Shown: in pieces, positions 15,664-18,915 of the stretch
Layout: every line of letters starts with the position of its first letter
Position numbering within the stretch: position 1 is the first letter of the stretch
Assembly (NCBI GenBank): GCA_913061245.1
Contig: CAJXTO010000011.1
Span: 1-18,915 of the forward strand
DNA: 18,915 nt
Reading direction: 5' to 3'
From: an uncultured Oceanospirillales bacterium
GTDB taxonomy: Bacteria; Pseudomonadota; Gammaproteobacteria; Pseudomonadales; Litorivicinaceae
Made by a program: the position numbers and the translations under genes
Notes under the pieces: generated by a model
What the model was told of the DNA's origin: nothing
Databases searched by the model: none
What the model saw: only the letters and a program-made list of their open reading frames with translations

Positions 15664-15687
15664 GGATCGTCCTGAAAGAGAGGCTGT

Positions 15688-16446
15688 ATGACTAGTTTAC
15701 ACACACTGATCCAAACGCTCGACGATTGGATGCAAGCAGATTCATTTAAAGACTATGCACCAAACGGTCTGCAGGTTGAGGGGCGAGAAAGTATCCAAAG
15801 GCTTGCGCTTGGTGTGACTGCGTCTGCTGATGTGATTGAACAGGCGGTCGCATGGGGTGCAGATGCGCTTCTCGTGCATCATGGATATTTTTGGAAAAAT
15901 GAGACGTCGACCCTAACTGGAATGAAGGGTCGTCGCGTTCGTGCGTTATTTGACAATCAGATGTCGCTGATTGCGTATCACTTGCCACTCGATTGTCATC
16001 CTGAGTTTGGCAATAACAAGACGCTCCTCGATCAGTTGGAGCTCGCTGGCGGGTCTCCGATCGAGAGTGAAGGTGGACTTCTCTGGTCAGTCCCACTCAA
16101 TGGGCGGTTCACGCTCGATGAGTTGGCAGTGCACGTGCGCTCTCGCTTGGATCGGGCTCCATTGGTTATTCAGTCACCACGTGCTTCCGAGTCGCTGAAT
16201 CGACTGGTTATTTGCACCGGCGGTGCTCAGGATTATTTGTCTAAAGCACAGTCCTACGGAGCAGACGTGTATTTGTCCGGAGAAATTTCTGAGCGAACCA
16301 CGCATGAGGCGCGTGAGCTTGGCGTGCATTACATCGCAGCCGGGCATCATGCAACTGAGCGATATGGTGTTCAGGCGTTGGGTAAGAAGATTCAGAGCCA
16401 GTTAGGGCTCGAGGTCGCCTTCTTCGACGACCACAATCCTGCTTAA
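15688..16446 (+). CDS. Nif3/YbgI-family dinuclear metal-binding protein
   Basis: The protein has 252 residues, matching the short bacterial Nif3/YbgI form without the inserted PII-like domain. The start YAPNGLQVEG is diagnostic. Metal ligands are visible by comparison with E. coli YbgI: His64-His65 (LLVHHG), Asp102 (LPLDCHPEFGNN), and His220 with Glu224 (AAGHHATERYG). YbgI proteins form hexameric toroids with a dimetal site. They are often labelled GTP cyclohydrolase I type 2, but the true reaction in most bacteria is unproven. It diverges from degS with only 24 bp between the starts. A GAGAGG ribosome site lies 4 nt before the ATG. Its stop codon abuts that of zapG. Confidence 0.92.
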   Translation: MTSLHTLIQTLDDWMQADSFKDYAPNGLQVEGRESIQRLALGVTASADVIEQAVAWGADALLVHHGYFWKNETSTLTGMKGRRVRALFDNQMSLIAYHLPLDCHPEFGNNKTLLDQLELAGGSPIESEGGLLWSVPLNGRFTLDELAVHVRSRLDRAPLVIQSPRASESLNRLVICTGGAQDYLSKAQSYGADVYLSGEISERTTHEARELGVHYIAAGHHATERYGVQALGKKIQSQLGLEVAFFDDHNPA

Positions 16447-16791
16447 TTATTGAAGCTGTCCCCGAGAATCAGCGTAGTCGCGCGGCGGTGAAATCGCATC
16501 GTGTTCATTTGATTCAGGCTGGACTTCGATTGGAGTTTGTTCGCCACGCAGTTCGGCAGCCAGAGATTCTTGGCGATTCGCGAGTTGAATGAGTGCATCC
16601 TTGGTGGCAGTGAGATGTGTGTCGATTTCATCCATCAACGCTTGATGCTTTGCCTCTGCGAGCGTTTTTTCTCGCTCGAGATCAGGCGGTGCGACAGTCA
16701 CAGTCTTTGGTTGGCGTGAAAACCACCCGATCAGGCCTCCGGCGACAAAAGCGACAATAAGAGCTCCAAGGGTTAATGCATTCAATTCCAC
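16447..16791 (-). CDS. zapG: ZapG/YhcB-like inner-membrane protein (DUF1043)
   Basis: I choose a GTG start at 16791, giving 114 residues (VELNALTLGALIVAFVAGG). A single membrane helix (about residues 6-22) is followed by a charged, helical, probably coiled-coil segment (EREKTLAEAKHQALMDEIDTH) and a polar, proline-containing tail. This is the layout of E. coli YhcB (ZapG), a non-essential protein tied to cell division and envelope growth. Sequence similarity in this family is weak, so topology and location near zapE and degS carry much of the call; in E. coli yhcB lies between zapE and degQ-degS. A longer reading from 16875 is open but overlaps the next gene's start and puts a basic tail before the helix. 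Confidence 0.72.
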   Translation of the reverse strand: MELNALTLGALIVAFVAGGLIGWFSRQPKTVTVAPPDLEREKTLAEAKHQALMDEIDTHLTATKDALIQLANRQESLAAELRGEQTPIEVQPESNEHDAISPPRDYADSRGQLQ

Positions 16792-16799
16792 AGCAATAT

Positions 16800-16803
16800 C
16801 TCC
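16800..16803 (-). promoter_or_regulatory. Ribosome-binding site supporting the zapG GTG start
   Basis: The minus strand reads GGAG, then ATATTGCT (8 nt), then GTG at 16791. This favours the short form with the membrane helix at the very N-terminus over the in-frame ATG at 16875. Confidence 0.55.
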
Positions 16804-16873
16804 ATTTTTCTCTAGTGTACGGAGTTTGCGTTGTTTCGGCGAGCCGTTAGACTTCGCTTTCCTAAGGAGATCC

Positions 16874-17527
16874 ATGAATACGCCAGTTATCCAGATGATC
16901 GATGGCCCATCAGGCCGGATCGAAACAGCATCATTGTTATGTGACCTGTCGCAGCCGATGCCGGAGCGAGCATTGTTGCTGTTGCATCCACATCCACTTC
17001 ATGGTGGCACGATGGGGAATAAAGTTGTGACGACAATTGCCCGCGTTGCGAGAGATGCTGGGTTGCCAGCTGTTGCATTCAATTTTCGTGGTGCAGGTCG
17101 AAGTGATGGTGTTTGGGATCATGGAAATGGCGAGCTACTCGATGCGTTTCACATCGCCTCGCTCATGGTTCGTCAGGGCGTCATGAAACTGTGCTTGGCT
17201 GGATTTTCGTTTGGTGGATCCATTGCTGCGAGACTCATCCAGAAACTTCGAAACGAAAATGTGGCTGTTGAGGTCATTGACCTAATCCAGGTCGCTCCCG
17301 CAGTTGAGAATTTTCCGATTGAGCGACAGATGCTAGCCGATGTCCCGAGAACTGTGATCTATAACGAAGATGATGAAGTGGTGAGTCCTGAAGCAATCGC
17401 TGCGTATGCAAGAGCTGTAGACGCGGTGGTTATCGACTCTGAAACAGGCGGTCACTTTTTCCACGGTGAATTAACTCGTCTTAAACAAGCCGTTTCCTCT
17501 CATTATGTTGAGCGGGGCATTGTATGA
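16874..17527 (+). CDS. Alpha/beta hydrolase of the COG2945 type, coupled to zapE
   Basis: The start at 16874 (MNTPVIQMIDGPSGRIE, 217 residues) lies 4 nt behind AAGGAGA. It is a small alpha/beta hydrolase. LLLHPHPLHGGTMGNKVV (about residues 35-52) and FNFRGAGRSDG (69-79) are the typical signature of this subgroup. The nucleophile is Ser112 in GFSFGG, the likely acid is Asp167 in YNEDDEVVSP, and the histidine is His194 in GGHFFHGEL. The triad appears complete, so it should be an active esterase- or acyl-hydrolase-like enzyme, but the substrate is unknown. There is no signal peptide, so it is cytoplasmic. Its stop overlaps the zapE start by 4 nt. As I recall, E. coli has no such gene between zapG and zapE. 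Confidence 0.9.
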   Translation: MNTPVIQMIDGPSGRIETASLLCDLSQPMPERALLLLHPHPLHGGTMGNKVVTTIARVARDAGLPAVAFNFRGAGRSDGVWDHGNGELLDAFHIASLMVRQGVMKLCLAGFSFGGSIAARLIQKLRNENVAVEVIDLIQVAPAVENFPIERQMLADVPRTVIYNEDDEVVSPEAIAAYARAVDAVVIDSETGGHFFHGELTRLKQAVSSHYVERGIV

Positions 17528-18627
17528 CGCGCACACCAGCTGCTCATGTCTATGATGGACTGGTCGAAGTTGGGCAGATTAGCCCTGACAAAAATCAGCG
17601 TGCCGTCCTCGCTTTATTGGATCAATTGGCGGACAGGCTGATCTCAAGAAAACACTGGAATGGTGGGCGCAAGGGCTTATTCAGACGCCAGTCTTGGGAA
17701 CGGCCAGAGCAAGGCCTGTACATATGGGGTGGAGTTGGTCGCGGCAAGACATTTTTGATGGATTTGTTTGTTGATTCGCTGCCAGAAGGAGTAGCTGTTC
17801 GGTTGCACTTCCATCGCTTCATGAATCAAGTGCATGAGCGTTTAACTGCTTTGCAAGGAACCGAAAACCCGCTGGATGTGATCGCGGATGAGTTGGCACG
17901 TAAGGCGAAGGTGCTTTGCTTTGATGAGTGCTTCGTATCAGATATTACCGATGCGATGGTGTTAGGTACGCTTTTCGATGCGTTATTTAGGCGTGGCGTG
18001 TCTCTCGTGACGACAAGCAATATTGAGCCCGACCAGTTGTACAAAGATGGGTTACAGCGTGATCGCTTTTTGCCAGCAATCGCGCTGATCCAAAAACATT
18101 GCCAAGTCTATAACTTGGACTCGGGAACTGATTACCGCTTAAGAACGCTCGAGCACGCGAAGCTCTACTATGCCCCTTGCGATGGCCATGCCATTGATGC
18201 GATCTGGGAGTCGGTACTGGCCCTCGCACCCGAGGCGACAAAAAGTGAAGGCGCGTTTATTGAAATCAATCGTCGCCAGCTCCCAGTGCGTTTCGTTGCT
18301 GAAGATGTGGTTTGGTTTGATTTTGATGTGATCTGCGGTTTGGGCCGTGCGGCGCCTGACTATATTGAAGTGGCGAAGATCTATCACACGGTTGTTGTGA
18401 CTGGCCTTCCGAATTTAGTGGTTGCGGGTGATGACTCGACGCGGCGCTTTTTGCATTTGGTTGACGAATTTTATGATCGTTCGGTTAATTTAATTTTGGG
18501 CGCAGATGTGGCGATGGAAGCGCTGTATAGCACAGGACGCTTGGCCTTTGAGATGGATCGATGTCGATCGCGCTTACTTGAGATGCAATCTGTCGAATAT
18601 TTAGAGCGTCCGCATCGTCCGGATTGA
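17524..18627 (+). CDS. zapE: ZapE, cell-division AAA-type ATPase (AFG1 family)
   Basis: The protein has 367 residues, close to the E. coli size of 375. Walker A is GGVGRGKT (69-76) in LYIWGGVGRGKTFLMD, and Walker B is VLCFDE (130-135) followed by CFVSDITDAM. The sensor-like LVTTSNIEPDQLY and the C-terminal VDEFYDRSVNLIL are AFG1/ZapE hallmarks. In E. coli ZapE associates with the Z-ring and affects FtsZ stability under stress or low oxygen. The gene starts within the hydrolase stop (ATGA). No clear terminator is seen in the 85 bp before rplM, so readthrough into the ribosomal operon is possible. Confidence 0.96.
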   Translation: MTRTPAAHVYDGLVEVGQISPDKNQRAVLALLDQLADRLISRKHWNGGRKGLFRRQSWERPEQGLYIWGGVGRGKTFLMDLFVDSLPEGVAVRLHFHRFMNQVHERLTALQGTENPLDVIADELARKAKVLCFDECFVSDITDAMVLGTLFDALFRRGVSLVTTSNIEPDQLYKDGLQRDRFLPAIALIQKHCQVYNLDSGTDYRLRTLEHAKLYYAPCDGHAIDAIWESVLALAPEATKSEGAFIEINRRQLPVRFVAEDVVWFDFDVICGLGRAAPDYIEVAKIYHTVVVTGLPNLVVAGDDSTRRFLHLVDEFYDRSVNLILGADVAMEALYSTGRLAFEMDRCRSRLLEMQSVEYLERPHRPD

Positions 18628-18637
18628 GAAAAGAGTG

Positions 18638-18666
18638 TTGCGTAAAGTGTCGTCCATCTCTATAAT
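18638..18666 (+). promoter_or_regulatory. Sigma-70 promoter of the rplM operon
   Basis: A perfect -10 TATAAT (18661-18666) follows TTGCGT (18638-18643) with a 17-bp spacer. The -35 matches three of six bases. A GC-rich discriminator, CCGCGCC, follows the -10; in Gammaproteobacteria such discriminators go with repression by ppGpp/DksA, which fits a ribosomal protein gene. Transcription would start near 18673 and give a leader of about 40 nt before the rplM ATG. Confidence 0.8.
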
Positions 18667-18712
18667 CCGCGCCTCTTTGAATTTTGAACGCCGCTGAAGG
18701 CAGAAGACAAAC

Positions 18713-18915
18713 ATGAAGACGATTAGCGCTAAAGCAGAAACCGTACAGCGTAGCTGGTATGTGATCGACGCCGAAGGACAGACACTCGGCCGTCTCGCAA
18801 CCGAAGTTGCTCGTCGCCTGCGCGGTAAGCATAAAACAGAATACACTCCACACGTTGACACTGGCGATTACATCGTCGTTGTGAATGCGGAGAAAGTGAA
18901 AGTTACAGGCCGTAA
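18713..18915 (+). CDS. rplM: RplM, 50S ribosomal protein L13 (partial, N-terminal part)
   Basis: These are the first 67 codons of a protein normally about 142 residues long; the window ends inside the gene. MKTISAKAETVQRSWYVIDA and LGRLATEVARRLRGKHK are unmistakable L13 sequence, with DTGDYIVVVNAEKVKVTGR following. L13 is an early-assembling 23S rRNA binding protein. In E. coli it is made with S9 (rpsI) and represses its own translation; rpsI would lie beyond the edge. The Shine-Dalgarno is weak or far (GAAGG 12 nt upstream, AGAAG nearer), which would be in keeping with regulated initiation, though this is inference. Confidence 0.98.
   Translation, partial: MKTISAKAETVQRSWYVIDAEGQTLGRLATEVARRLRGKHKTEYTPHVDTGDYIVVVNAEKVKVTGR

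Noticed and set aside
16414..16433. GGTCG...CGACC stem near the 3' end of the Nif3-family gene as a terminator
   Set aside because: Only 5 bp with a 10-nt loop, inside coding sequence and not followed by a T run.
16826..16873. 16-codon N-terminal extension of the hydrolase gene
   Set aside because: The AAGGAGA ribosome site lies just before the ATG at 16874, after the upstream ATG.
16792..16875. 28-codon N-terminal extension of zapG from an ATG
   Set aside because: It overlaps the start of the divergent hydrolase gene and puts a basic stretch before the membrane helix; the GTG at 16791 has its own ribosome site. Not fully excluded.
1..18915. A novel defence, mobile or biosynthetic system
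   Set aside because: Every stretch is accounted for by conserved housekeeping genes; no transposase, integrase, toxin-antitoxin pair, repeat array or composition shift was seen.

Overview
The window is about 18.9 kb of ordinary, tightly packed chromosomal core DNA from a Gram-negative gammaproteobacterium. The gene content shows this: LPS export (lptA, lptB, lptC), Kdo synthesis (kdsC, kdsD), the Mla phospholipid pathway, sigma-54 with the nitrogen PTS, DegS and ZapE. The gene order follows E. coli in the rapZ-ptsN-hpf-rpoN-lptBAC-kdsCD-yrbG // mlaFEDCB-ibaG-murA part. It then continues as in Pseudomonas, where hisG-hisD-hisC and an algW/degS-type protease follow murA. Base composition is near 50% GC by eye. 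I cannot name a genus; a marine Oceanospirillales/Pseudomonadales-like lineage is only a guess.

Layout. Bases 1-6993 are a minus-strand cluster. In transcription order it runs yrbG, kdsD, kdsC, lptC, lptA, lptB, rpoN, hpf, ptsN, rapZ (cut by the window edge). Neighbours from yrbG to rpoN overlap by 1, 4 or 28 nt, so translation is probably coupled. The only real gaps are before hpf (80 bp) and between hpf and ptsN, where there is a terminator-like hairpin. A 98-bp divergent region (6994-7091) separates this from a plus-strand cluster, mlaF-mlaE-mlaD-mlaC-mlaB-ibaG-murA-hisG-hisD-hisC (7092-14526), again with overlaps or 0-2 nt gaps. Next come degS (minus), a Nif3/YbgI-family gene (plus), zapG (minus), an alpha/beta hydrolase gene plus zapE (plus), and the start of rplM (plus, cut by the window end) behind a near-textbook sigma-70 promoter.

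How the genes work together. Most of the window serves the cell envelope. KdsD and KdsC make Kdo for LPS, and LptB, LptC and LptA are the ATPase, the inner-membrane anchor and the periplasmic bridge of LPS export. MlaFEDCB moves phospholipids between the membranes, MurA starts peptidoglycan synthesis, and DegS senses outer-membrane stress. RpoN, PtsN and RapZ form a regulatory group that links nitrogen/phosphate signalling to envelope precursor supply, and HPF hibernates ribosomes. HisG, HisD and HisC are three steps of histidine synthesis; HisG is the short form that needs HisZ, which is not in the window. ZapG and ZapE are division-associated.

No stretch above 300 bp lacks a gene. I see no tRNA, rRNA, CRISPR array, insertion sequence or phage gene, and no convincing novel system. 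The points worth a second look are smaller: a very high density of GATC sites, two convergent gene pairs with no room for a terminator, a 24-bp divergent start region, a hydrolase gene coupled to zapE, and dyads in the hpf leader.
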